From Amoebophrya sp. A120 (Eukaryota; Sar; Dinophyceae; Syndiniales; Amoebophryaceae), in the NCBI GenBank assembly GCA_905178155.1, contig CAJINV010000021.1, positions 607,530 to 671,529 of the forward strand: a stretch of DNA of 64,000 nt, read 5' to 3'. Positions 11,301 to 20,838 of this stretch are shown here, one piece after another. The position numbers and the translations under genes were made by a program. Under the pieces are notes generated by a model, which worked only from the letters and a program-made list of their open reading frames with translations, was not told the DNA's origin and searched no databases. Numbering within the stretch: the stretch's first letter is position 1; each line of letters starts with the position of its first letter.

Positions 11301-12260
11301 CTCGTGATGCCTATCCCGCATGAGAAATGCGCTATTCGCGTAGCAGTAAATAGTGGACAACTTTTATTCTTGGCGCTCATGATGCAACTAGCCAAGTTTT
11401 TGTGTAGACACAAGTTTTTCTTTTTGTCATGTGGTTCTTGCAATTTTGCTGCCTGATTACAAGTTTGCACCCACCTTCCAGACCGAGACACATCGTTTTC
11501 AATCCATAGGGTTTTTCCACCTGACGAAGTCGCAGATCTCGTTTTTGCACATGGACGCAAAGGTAGTTGCCCCCTCACTCGCCGTCTGTTGTGAAGATCG
11601 TGGACTTGTTGCTGTTGTAGCGCCGGCCATGAAGAGAAAACCGCTTTCGACGTACGCCGCTGGCAGCTGCTGTTGATCCCGTCCCTGCTGCCCCTCCTCG
11701 TCGCTGGATGCCAGAACTTCTGCGGCTTCATCGGAAAAGTACACGGACTGGTCATTCATCACGCGGAGATGAAGATGGGGGTCAAGGACAAGGTCAAGGC
11801 CATCCTCGTGTTGATGCTGACCATCCAACAAGTCCAAGTCGCGTGGCCGTGTGGCCTCACCGTCCGTTGACTTCCCGTGGTTCTTCTTCTTCTTGCTAGG
11901 CGCAGCTTCGAGGAAAGCTACCCCATACTGGTCCACCCCGGCAGCGACCTCGACGGAAGAACTTTGTGACGTAGCAGGAAGCGCAGGCGCTGGCTCAGGA
12001 GGACCGCTTTCGACGCTTTGCTGCAGGGCTGGGCCAGAAACAGAATCGATCTCCGTTGTGCTCGAAGATGACGAGGGCGAAGTGCTTGCTCGCGGCCTGA
12101 GCTTGTCGCGCTTGTTCGCTGCAGCCTCTGCTAGACAAAGACAACATGTTTCGCAGCGGCCACCGTCTATCTCCTGGAGACGAGGGGTCGTCGCAAAAAT
12201 AAATGCGAGAAACGGCGAGAACCTCGGTCGGTGAAGAAGAAGATGGGAGAACATTTTCAT
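8319..12260 (-). CDS. Unknown secreted/membrane protein, 5 exons, 4 introners
   Basis: Predicted 883-residue protein. Exons are 12260-11509, 11000-9673, 9363-9089, 8800-8746 and 8580-8319; after removing one TSD copy per introner they join to 2652 nt, exactly 884 codons. The N-terminus is hydrophobic after a few basic residues (MKMFSHLLLHRPRFSPFLAF), like a signal peptide. Residues 30-230 are Ser/Glu/Gln-rich and low complexity. The middle contains WWWWDQIGVRN and a likely membrane segment (AIAGAAIYHVVSAILF). A charged helical region (NTEMHMLTRCEKWADRLNIR, then AVEDEDVEHVRNAVRAAVR) follows. I recognise no family. Introner junctions fall in normal-looking sequence, for example VRWKN-PIAEQLRIAN and MPVLV-LADVVDVTH. 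Confidence 0.75.
8581..8745. mobile_element. Introner, family B
   Basis: The ends are TATGCACTGCAAAAGTATCG and ...CCTTTTGCAGTTCATA. The TSD is CGAAT/CGGAT. Removal joins LAAAA to SASSLEQD in frame. Confidence 0.85.
8801..9088. mobile_element. Introner, family A
   Basis: The left end is TATGCATTGCAAATGTGTCT. The right end shows TTGCTTTTGATA followed by six extra bases before the exact TSD GGCTG (8796-8800 / 9089-9093). Whether those six bases are intron or exon does not change the frame. Confidence 0.78.
9364..9672. mobile_element. Introner, family G
   Basis: The left end is TATCGAGTTTTTCTCACGCG. The right end, inverted, is TATGGGATTTTCATTCTCAA. Both continue into GTTACATC...GCTGTTACAT. The TSD is diverged (AGCGC/AACAC). 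Frame joining is MPVLV-LADVVD. Confidence 0.75.
11001..11508. mobile_element. Large introner, family A, 508 bp
   Basis: The ends are TATCAACTGCAAATGTCGTG and ...CACATCGTTTTCAATCCATA, with exact TSD GGGTT (10996-11000 / 11509-11513). It is about twice the usual family A length; part of the interior matches the family A element at 16225-16522. The frame is VRWKN-PIAEQL. Confidence 0.85.
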
Positions 12261-12810
12261 TTATTAACACAAGTTGGCCTCTACTACTTACAGCTTTATA
12301 GCAGCGCAGTGGTGGCCCCGACAGTCGACAATGAGGTCACGACGCTGAAGAAGATTCGTTCTTGCTTTGGGTTTTCGTTTTGATATGAGCTCGTGAATCT
12401 GAATGCTTGTGAAGATACGCGGCACCCCACATCGATACTGCTTTGCTCACGATTGATGGGCACTAACAACTTACAAAAAAACAGCGAGGGCTTGTTCAGA
12501 CGATTTCGATTTCGATTCAAGCACCATCTAGAAATTGGCGTGACTCATTTTCGCACGGCTACGGAGGTGTACTAAGTTTTACCTCCTTTTTGAGAAAACG
12601 ATCAGTAGGCGCACTTCCATACCTCCCTCCTTTTTTTTTACCACGACCCATACAATGCCGACGCTTTTCCGAGAACAAATCTTGGCCAAAAACCCTCCAT
12701 TTGACAATTTCAGACGTCGACTTCCCGAAGTTTGAGATTTATCCATATTAAACGAATCAGGCGAAAACGGAATACATAGATACGCGCAGGCGAGTAATAA
12801 GAGCATAACG

Positions 12811-12835
12811 AACTACGCGAACAATACACACGACG
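12811..12835 (+). repeat. 25-bp dispersed repeat, copy 1 of 4
   Basis: The unit starts AACTACGCGAACAATACACA. Copies lie at 12811-12835, 13066-13090, 13610-13634 and 14308-14332, all in the same orientation; those at 12811 and 14308 are preceded by AAGAGCATAACG. Function unknown. Confidence 0.85.
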
Positions 12836-12884
12836 AGCCAAGCTGGCGAAGCCAAGCTGGCGAAGCAGCGTGCTGGCAAGGACT

Positions 12885-13060
12885 CCTTTTTGGAGTGCCG
12901 AGGCAGCTTTTGCCAAATAGCAAAAGCTGCCTTAATACCAAAAGTTGCCTCAGACAGCTTTTTCTATTTGAAAAAAGCTGCATGGGACATCTTTTGCTAT
13001 TTGACAAAACCCCCTGAGGCAGCTTTTTTCAAAGAGAAAAAGCTGCCTGCTTTTTTCCAA
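12885..13060. repeat. GCAGCTTTT / AAAAGCTGC hairpin cluster
   Basis: At least three inverted pairs of AGCTTTTKCHAWWTRSMAAAAGCT type lie within 175 bp and could form stem-loops. They could be short palindromic elements. No coding potential. Confidence 0.6.
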
Positions 13061-13065
13061 CAACG

Positions 13066-13090
13066 AACTACGCGAACAATACACACGACG
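13066..13090 (+). repeat. 25-bp dispersed repeat, copy 2 of 4
   Basis: Identical to 12811-12835. Confidence 0.85.
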
Positions 13091-13430
13091 ACGCATGCTT
13101 AGCCTACGCATAACCTTTGACCTACCAAGAAAACAATAGAGGGCGCAAAAACCTACCAACCAGAACTACCGTAAGTACCTACTATAGCCAATGCTTCTTA
13201 CCTACCGATACTAACACGACCCTGCTTGGCATTTTGTAAATAAAAGCGACCAGTGTCCACTGAATAGAACCAACCTACCTACATACCAACCAATAGAGAA
13301 TGAGACAATGAGAGATCAAAACCAATACAGATGAGAATGACACTGCCCGCCAACAAAAAATAAAAAGTAAACGATAACCTTTCTCAGGCACAGAATGGAC
13401 GACACAACCCTGCAACATCATCTTTATTAC

Positions 13431-13542
13431 CAACTTACCAACCTTACAACTTACCAACCTTACAACTTACCAACCTTACAACTTACCAACCTTACATCAA
13501 CTTACCAACCTTACAACTCAGAAACCTTACAACTTACCAACC
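13431..13542. repeat. CTTACCAACCTTACAA minisatellite
   Basis: About six to seven head-to-tail copies of a roughly 16-bp unit, CTTACCAACCTTACAA, with small changes near the end. Confidence 0.85.
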
Positions 13543-13609
13543 CTGAGCCAAAAAGGAACTGTGGAAAAACTTGAGCCAAAATGGCTACGGAACAATACAG
13601 AGCACAACG

Positions 13610-13634
13610 AACTACGCGAACAATACACACGACG
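13610..13634 (+). repeat. 25-bp dispersed repeat, copy 3 of 4
   Basis: Identical to copy 1; it is followed directly by a G/C-rich palindrome (CCCCCCCCGGGGTCC...). Confidence 0.85.
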
Positions 13635-13919
13635 CCTCCCCCCCCGGGGTCCGGGGGGGGAGGCGGGGGGAACCCAACCTCCCGAAGGCAAGACCCCGCG
13701 TCCCCTTTTCGAGGAAGGGGGACCCGAGCCCGGGTCCGGGATCCAAAACCCCTCCTCCTCCTGTGGAGCACGGATTTTGCATCGGCAGCCTCCGCCTGTG
13801 AAGCAGTACGCCGCACTTAGCCTTTTTACCGGAAAGCGCCTGGGAACTCCAGGTGAGGAGCCATCTTTCTACCGGGACTCTCCCGTGCCCGTTAGGCACA
13901 AACCCCAAGGAATCCCAGC

Positions 13920-14215
13920 AATGCCGTCCGATTCATTCCTGTTTCCGCCCCGGCTGGGCCGCTTTTTATCGCATTTCCCCCCGTTTTCGCCTGCTGTTCC
14001 CCCTGCTTTTCCAGCGTTTTTCCCTCTTTCCATCTCCTTGCCCCTCTTCGCCCTTTCCTTTTCGCCCGTTCTTGCTGCTTTCTCTCCTTCTATTTGGCAC
14101 CTCCTCCCCGGCTGCCTCCCCCCCTTCGGGCATCCACCCTCCCCTCCGTGTTCCCCTTCCCCGCTTGCTCCCTTCCCCTTTCCCTCCTTTCCCCCTAACC
14201 CCCTTCCCCTGCTCT
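13920..14215. repeat. Pyrimidine-rich tract on the plus strand
   Basis: About 300 bp are strongly biased to C and T (TTTCC, CCCTT runs). Open frames here are composition artefacts. Confidence 0.75.
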
Positions 14216-14307
14216 AGAGTCTGTGGCCCTTGCTACAGCACGCGGCACGGCTGCGCTCAAGTACAAATACTGCGGTCACACGGATAACAGCTAGTAAGAG
14301 CATAACG

Positions 14308-14332
14308 AACTACGCGAACAATACACACGACG
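14308..14332 (+). repeat. 25-bp dispersed repeat, copy 4 of 4
   Basis: Same unit as copy 1, with the same upstream AAGAGCATAACG. Confidence 0.85.
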
Positions 14333-15181
14333 ACGCAAGTCATCCACCAGCGCAAGCTCCGGCGCGAGCAATAGTGGTGACCTTCGTACTCCTACTGATC
14401 GACGTAGTTATTGTTATTCACGAGGTCGTTACAAATCGCGTTGACGTTGTGCTGTTGGACTAGGACGTCCGCACCGTAGAAGATTTTTCTTGTGCTGGCC
14501 GCGGCGTTGTAGCAGTTTATTTTTGCATTATTTCTAGTCGTCGCATGTTGGTTGTCAAGAACTGTTGAACTACAGGCATGATGCTGGCTCGGGTCTACAC
14601 AGAGCACAGTTGGCGACGCGGTTGGTAGAGATGCCTCAATTTTCAAATTCAATGTAGTATTTCTAGTATATGGCATCCACAAGCGACTGCAGGCTGGAGC
14701 CAATTTTCGCCCTGTACTACGAGCGACATCAACTTCCGTTTGCAGGATAATACGCTTAGTACCATCATTCATGATCTCACCACTCCGCCGCGACAACATC
14801 TTTTTCTGAAGAGATGAGAGCACCAGTAGACTACACCTACCCTTGGCCTTGGACTTTCTGTGGTCCCGGGGAGCACATGTTACAAATACAAGACCTTCGC
14901 GCACCAGCCTTATTGATGCTGTGAAGATCATTGTTATGCTGATCTGTTCGCCGTCGCGACGGCTTCTTCTACCGTAAACTGTGACGTTGTAGCTTCTTGT
15001 TCTTTCGGATACAACTTCTACGTCTATCATGTTGAAGGCAGCTCTTCTTAGTGTGAGTGTTAACACAAAGACAAAGCTACTACAGCGTCTCCCGTTATGA
15101 TTTACTGCGTGGCTGATCTTCAACGACGATATTATCGATAGTACGCATGTGCTGGTTTTTATCAAGACACTCTCCAGGACA

Positions 15182-15342
15182 TATGCATTGCAAAATCCTA
15201 TCGTACTCGTATAAATGCATTGCAAATTATTTCCTCAGCATGAGAAATCAAATTTGTCATGCGGATTTACCTTAGGAAAAATATGTGTAATGCATGACTG
15301 CAATGAATTACTACGAGCACGAAACTTTATTTGCACAGGATA
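15182..15342. mobile_element. Introner, family B, just 3' of the SOD stop codon
   Basis: The ends are TATGCATTGCAAAATCCTAT and ...ACTTTATTTGCACAGGATA. The TSD is GGACA/GCACA. It starts 12 bp after the SOD stop, so it would be an intron in the 3' untranslated region or an insertion in spacer DNA. It is closely related to 2752-2904. Confidence 0.82.
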
Positions 15343-15353
15343 GCACAAGAACT

Positions 15354-17034
15354 TCAACCATACTTGATTTCTCCGCAACCAATCCGCGCCCCAGCGTTAC
15401 CGGTGGTCTTCGACGTTTTCCCGTTGACGCCCGGCTATCCTCTGCAAAAGTATCGTTCTCGTAGTAATCGTAGTCATGCATTACAAGAACTCTCCTCCCT
15501 TCTTGAGGTGAGCACGCATCACAAATTTCGTTTCTCATGCTGAGAAAATTTGTCAACAGCATGCGACTGATTCTGATACTAGTACGATACTTTTGCAGTT
15601 CATACCGGTTCTGAGTTGTCCCCGCGCCCCAGGTCGTCTGGATCCGCGTGTACCTTGATTTAAGTTTTCAAGAGACGAGGACTTCGACTTCGTTCTAGAA
15701 AGAATGAAGAAACAATCACGAATGGCAACGTAAACAAGATGACCAATCTGAGAAGATGAAGAAGTGTCGCAACAACTTCTACTTGCACAACAGTAGTTGT
15801 AAGTACCATGACACTCCGCCCGACCACGGAGTATGGTCCGGAGAGCTTAATCAGGTGGTCCTTGATATCATGCAGAAAAAAACCCGGCACCAGGGCATAT
15901 TTGTATTTCAATTATGAATTGTGCAAAAGCAAAGAAAACCGACAAGATGAAACAAATCCGTCATGGGCGAGCCCATCGCACACTTTAGTTGAAGGCGAGG
16001 ACATGCAAAAATAAAGTAGATTTATTTTTTAAAGTACTTGTTATTTTCTAGTTTTCTATTATGCGAATATGCCATGCCGGGGGCTTTTTTCTGTATGATA
16101 CTTGATGCTGCCCTTGCTCTTTCCCTCCTTGTCCACGTAGATATTTCCCAAGTCTCCCACATGCCGTTCCTCGTCCTGTGGGCCACCATGCTGCTTGTTG
16201 AAGGGATTGTAATGAGGTCCCGCGTATCAGATGCAAATATCGCAGCTGGATCTGGAAATAGATTGCCAGGTTTGTCATGCATATTTTGCATGACCAGCAC
16301 CCATGACGCCTGTAAAAATGCATGGCCTCCCATCTTCACAGATTTTTAGGAGGAGCCTCTTGATGCATATGCCGTATGAGAAATGCCCCCTCCGCGTAGC
16401 ACAAACAAACTGGGCTCCTGCTCTTGCTGGTCATGCAATACAGGTTTTTTTGGTATGCAAAGACAGCATCACAAGTTCTTCTTCTTGCACTCCTCCAGAG
16501 CCAGACATATTTGCATTTGATACGGCGGAAACGCAGCCCTGGCTGAAGTCCGCCTTCTCGTGCACGTGAAAGCCGTGCAAGCCTTCCTTTCCGCAATTGA
16601 CCAAATCCCACTCGTATGCATTGCAAAAGTCTAGTCGTACTACTTGTACTCCCACTACTAATCGCAATATTTTAGCATCATGTTGACAGAGCAGGTCGCC
16701 TCTGAGAAGTTCTATACCAAAGACGGCATTTACAACAAATTCCACTTTTCATTTATTTGAGAACATTAGTATTCTTCGTACAAGGCAATTTTTTCGTACT
16801 GCTGGTAGACAATTACGATGATCTACTACTTCAACTTCCTTTTGCGATGCATATCTCAATCAGACACTTTTCCCCGTTGTCCACCATTTTGAAAGTCACA
16901 GTTCCCTTGCACCCGGTCTCCTGCGCATTCTGCGAGCAGGGCTTCCCCTTCGGGCCGATGTCGCACGTCGCCGTCAGGGGACGGAGACCCGACAACCCAC
17001 ACAACGGGACACAGAAATCACGGAGGACGTCCAT
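15354..17034 (-). CDS. SOD1: Cu/Zn superoxide dismutase
   Basis: Converts superoxide to hydrogen peroxide and oxygen. Predicted 188 residues with exons 17034-16854, 16614-16523, 16224-16101, 15865-15807, 15653-15605 and 15435-15354; counting TSDs once they join to 567 nt, 189 codons. Family hallmarks are all present: GLHGFHVHE (copper ligands), GPHYNP, KQHGGP and ERHVGDLGN (zinc ligands and Asp), [16 protein letters not shown] (last copper His), and [10 protein letters not shown] with the disulfide Cys paired to the Cys in QGCVSAG. Four introns are introners. The fourth intron in transcript order (15654-15806) is an ordinary GT-AG intron of 153 bp. The N-terminus is about 35 residues longer and less typical than usual SOD1, so its exact start (ATG in AAAAATGG) is less sure. 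No clear targeting peptide is visible. Because the family is well known, this gene tests the introner excision rule. Confidence 0.95.
15436..15604. mobile_element. Introner, family B, SOD gene
   Basis: The ends are TATCCTCTGCAAAAGTATCG and ...GATACTTTTGCAGTTCATA. The TSD is CCGGC/CCGGT. Removal gives [19 protein letters not shown], the normal SOD C-terminal order. Confidence 0.93.
15866..16100. mobile_element. Introner, family H, SOD gene
   Basis: The TIR is TATCATRCAGAAAAAARCCC. TSD CTTGA is exact (15861-15865 / 16101-16105). Removal joins KGSIK to DHLIKLSGP exactly as the SOD fold requires. It is the only member of this TIR family in the window. Confidence 0.93.
16225..16522. mobile_element. 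Introner, family A, SOD gene
   Basis: The ends are TATCAGATGCAAATATCGCA and ...GACATATTTGCATTTGATA. The TSD is CCGCG/CGGCG. Removal joins GCVSA to GPHYNPF, the conserved zinc-loop sequence. Confidence 0.93.
16615..16853. mobile_element. Introner, family B-like, SOD gene
   Basis: The ends are TATGCATTGCAAAAGTCTAG and, inverted, TATGCATCGCAAAAGGAAGT. The TSD is diverged (ACTCG/TCTCA). Removal joins NGEKCLIE to the [12 protein letters not shown] exon in frame. Confidence 0.8.
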
Positions 17035-18684
17035 TTTTGGATATTTACAACGAGCTTAAAAGTCTTCCTTGTTGTATTTTCGACGATTGGATTAGAATTT
17101 TGCTCTAGCAGCTCCTGTCTCGAAACGACTAAATTCTTCTCTTGTACTCTCAGCTCGTTCGTATCATTCAAAAAGGTAGAATTTCTATTTTCACATCACA
17201 CAACTGTAGTCACAACCGTCAATCGTGAACAACCAATTCTAGTTCCAAAATTTCGAGCTACTGATAGAGTGCGTTCCACCTGCCGAAAAAAAACTCAATG
17301 CTTCATCTCACTCTCAACATCACTACATACTCACTTCAATAACTTTAACCGCGAAAACCACAGCCTGGTGGTCGGGAATTTTTGTACGTAATATTTTTAC
17401 CATGCTTGACAATACCGAGAGCTGATGACTCACTCTCAACATGTGACTTTTCAAAATTCCATCCCCGACCCCACGACTACAACAAGCTGATAGATGCTTA
17501 ACGGAAAAAGAAAACACGACGAGACTGCCAAACTACGTAAGATTCTGAGGAACGAACAGAATCTTCACAGGCACGATGTTGGGACGAGGGTCGTGTGCTG
17601 TAGCCCGTGCAACAACTACCTAGAGCGTTGGACCACGATGCGCAGCACTTCTCGCCGCGTTGCTTTAGCTTTGTTTTTCATATATCAGTTTTCTTGTTTT
17701 TTTTTGTTTTTTTCACGTTTTCGAGTTTGAAAAAAGTAGTCAAACTCTGCCCGTAATTGTTATTGTCATGCCACGAGAACCCCTAGGATAGGGATTGTTA
17801 GGGTGCTAGTTCGGCCCATCTAAATACCGGGACAACATCAATAAACGAACGACAAATGTTCGGCTTCTTGACACGGGAACCTAGGAAGAGGTGCAGCTGT
17901 GGTGTTCGCAAAATTTTTTCTTGCGTTTTTTCATTTATTTTTTTTCTCCGTATTTATTACAACGAACTTCCATAAACCGCTCGCTGCCCTCCGCTACCCT
18001 TCAAATAACCGACATCGAGATCGAAATTATTTCGATTAATGGATAATGGGCAGCTTTTCATTTTTCGCAGAAACCAAAAAAGGAATAGCATAGAATGAAA
18101 AGGCTATCAATCATCCATGGATGGTGCGCAAAACAAAAAAGCCAAAACAAAACGGGTCTTGAATTTGGTGTACTACTTCTTGATTTCATTTCTTACAAGA
18201 AGTAGAAGATGTTTTTTGCAGTAGCTGTATTTTGTTGTACAATCGAAGAAGTAGTGACCCATCGAAGGTAATATGTCGCCGTGGGCGGAACAAATCAACC
18301 CCGTCGTAGTCGTGATTTATTTCTTGCCGTAGTACAAGTAGTACGGTAACAGTACTAGCAAAACTATCTGAAATAATGTTTTGTCCTCGATTTCTACTTT
18401 GTTAACGACCGATCTTAGTAGTAAGTTGTAGTCACCAACTCGGCCCTGCTCGCACAGCTCGCTGCTGGTGATTTTTTTCTGCAGCCGGAGCATATCGATA
18501 GGGGTGTGCGCAGTGTGAGTGTCGTGGTCGTAGCAATCAAATCAATCTTTGTAGTGCTAGTGGAGCGAATAAGCTCCTGCAAAGTGCTGTTTCCGCTATC
18601 TCTGGCTTTGTCTGAAAGCTTGTCCTTCTCCTTGCACCGTGATTCGTCCTATACCTATTTCCCAAATGACATAGGCATTTATTT
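17035..18684. other. AT-rich intergenic region, no gene seen
   Basis: About 1.6 kb upstream of the SOD start, with homopolymer T and A runs and only short open frames. It probably includes the SOD promoter, but I cannot point to a defined promoter element. Confidence 0.5.
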
Positions 18685-19260
18685 CTAGAAAATAAAGCAT
18701 TTGCATTTCACACACCACCTCCGCATCGTCTTATTGCAGGCTTGAAGCCCCCACCGTACATACCATGAACGCAAGAGCACGTCACGACCAAATAATTTGC
18801 CGTCAACATCTCCTTCTGCTTCGGCTCCCGTAAAAAAATCTACATTCTTCGTAATTTGGCGTCCTCTTAAGGTAGAAATGCTGTTGACCAAAAACGAGCC
18901 CTCTGAGTGGACGTCGGCTCGCTTTCGGCCAATCACCTGCCAGGACTTCTGAGCGAAGACAGATTTTGGCTTCATCTTCCACTGAAAGCCGTGAAACCAG
19001 AATACAACAGATAACCACATACGAATATCATAGGTCCAAAAAAAAAACAACTTTCAATACCTTGTTCGACGGCAAAAAAAACAACAACAGAGCAGACACG
19101 GTAGACTGATTGAGGTTGATGAACAAGACAGTCCAAAGATATTGTAAGTTGTTTTGAGCAGCGAGAATTGAAACTAGCATTCCAAAGTACCTCTTGACTT
19201 CTTAGCACCGAGGTATACTAATATCGCATCCTGCCCGCTCACATCACCCCCGGCGTCGAT
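18685..19260 (-). CDS. Possible small gene, frame unresolved
   Basis: An exon-like stretch 19260-19170 (LKLCIDAGGDVSGQDAILVY) ends at a GT donor (AAGAG/GTACTT). An AG acceptor (TTTCAG/TGGAAG) follows near 18997. Splicing these gives a frame ending near 18803, but another frame stays open to 18685 with equally protein-like composition. No in-frame ATG was found upstream. I recognise no family. Confidence 0.25.
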
Positions 19261-19452
19261 GCAGAGTTTTAGTTTAGTATAAACAGATAATTTAGAATAG
19301 ATACGTTCACTGCGAGGTTCATTTTATTTTTCCAAAATATTTATAAATTAAAAGCTGTCGAAGTAGATGAAATATACAAGCGAGCTCCTGCTACTTAGCC
19401 AGCTGCATCATCAAAAGATGACAGCCACGGCGTTGACTGCTCGTCCGTACTT

Positions 19453-20680
19453 CTAGTATCCCCCACCGCCGCCCCGATTGTTGTTGTTGTTGTGATTCCG
19501 CCCACCTCCTCCGTAGTTGTTTCTGTTTCGGTTATTGTTGTTTCTGTTCTTTCCACCGCTCCCGCCTCCGCCGCCTCCGCCACCCTTGCCCTTGCCCTTT
19601 CCGCCGCCGCGATTGTTATGTCCACCGCCATTATTGCCCCAGTTGTTATGATTGTTGTTCCCGCCACCACCTCCATAGCCCTATGCATTGAAAATATGTC
19701 TGCGTCTGGAGGGGCTGGAAAAATGTTCGTACGTGGTTTGTTTCGAATGTTGATGAACGCACTGAAAAAACGCCCAGACAACTATAACGATAACGGCCTC
19801 CTGCGTTGTGCGTATAATCATTGCCACATGTTGACATCCTGCGTTTTTCTTTTTGCAGAAAAAAATGAATGCGGTCATGCCCCTATTGCTTTATCTATGG
19901 ACGATCGCAAACTCTCCAGTCATGTTGGAGTTGGACAAGCATGCGCATGACAAAAGCCTTCGCAACCTTCCTGGAAAACTCAGACATATTTGCAGATGTG
20001 ATAAGCCTCCGTGATTTCCGCCACTGCCACCCCAATTGTTGTTACGAAAATTATTTCCGTTGTTTCCCTTTCCGCCTCCACCGCCACCCCAATTTCCAGA
20101 ATTATTGTACTGCTGATAGTTGTTGTTTCCCTTGCCGCCTCCCCCTCCTGCCGGTCCCCAGGAGGGATACTGGTGCATCTGCTGCTGTTGCATGTTGTAG
20201 CCAGCCGCTTGCTGGTGGTGAAGAGGACCTTGACTGCCATGATACTGGTGTCCGCCCATCTGCTGACTCATCCAGTTCTGCATCATGTTTTGATTGCTGG
20301 TATCACCACCAGTGCCGCCCATCATCGCACCAGCAGCTCCGCCGCCCATCATGTCGTCGAGTTCGTGCGAAGCCTTTCTCTGCTGTTGACCAAACGGATT
20401 GCCCGGCTGCTGAGCACTAGTACCAAGAGCTGTGGTTGTGCCAGGGCCCGGTGCGCTAGCGCCGAAAAGCTGGGAGCCAATCGTGGCTGGCTTGCTGTTC
20501 ATCGGCTCGCCCCAATGGTCCTTGTTCTTAACCTTGTTCGTCCCGCCGCGCAAGGAGTCGTTGCTGTTTTTCCGGTCCGCCGGCTGCGCCTGCTGCGGAA
20601 GTTGCTGAAGGCCCGAAGACGTCGGACCTGGCTGGACCCTGAGTATTTCATTCAGTTCAGTATATCACTGGGACATCATT
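19453..20680 (-). CDS. Gly/Asn-rich, Met/Gln-rich protein, RGG-like
   Basis: Exons 20502(or further upstream)-20004 and 19681-19453. From ATG 20502 the joined length is 723 nt, 240 residues. The sequence runs from a Met/Gln-rich middle (MMQNWMSQQMGGHQYHG) into repeated GGGGG/NNN/KGKGKG tracts and ends GRNHNNNNNRGGGGGY. This composition is typical of RNA-binding, condensate-forming proteins, but no RNA-recognition domain is visible. The frame upstream of ATG 20502 stays open to about 20663 with plausible sequence (PGPTSSGLQQLPQQ), so a 5' exon is likely missing. One family A introner splits the Gly-rich tail. Confidence 0.65.
19682..20003. mobile_element. Introner, family A, Gly/Asn-rich gene
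   Basis: The ends are TATGCATTGAAAATATGTCT and ...GACATATTTGCAGATGTGATA. The TSD is AGCCC/AGCCT. Removal joins GGNHGG to YGGGGGNN in frame. Confidence 0.88.
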
Positions 20681-20838
20681 TCTTGTGATTCTCGTCGCGA
20701 AATAACACTACATCACGGAGGACACCTCCGCCACTCTTATTGTGTTGAGCTTCAAAAAAGTCACTGCTATTTCTTGTACTATTTGCACTATTTGATGTAT
20801 AAGAAAACTTACAACTACAACACGCATGCGGTAATCAG

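Larger units (their letters stand above)
12261..15181. other. Repeat-rich intergenic region
   Basis: There is no supported coding gene here. It contains four copies of a 25-bp repeat, AGCTTTT/AAAAGCT hairpins (12885-13060), a minisatellite, a G/C palindrome near 13635-13675 and a pyrimidine-rich tract. An open frame at 14392-15225 (minus) follows the SOD stop and shows no recognisable composition. Confidence 0.55.

Noticed and set aside
13920-14217. Long plus-strand Pro/Ser/Phe-rich frame (13561-14217)
   Set aside because: It is produced by a pyrimidine-rich tract; base composition alone explains the open frame.
14392-15225. 277-codon minus-strand open frame downstream of SOD
   Set aside because: It starts inside an introner, follows the SOD stop and has no recognisable composition. 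It is more likely 3' flanking sequence.
15343-15660. Apparent fusion of the 3' SOD exons with that 277-codon frame
   Set aside because: A frame does exist across the introner, but the SOD frame is decisive: it ends in SKTTGNAG...KYG and a stop at 15354.
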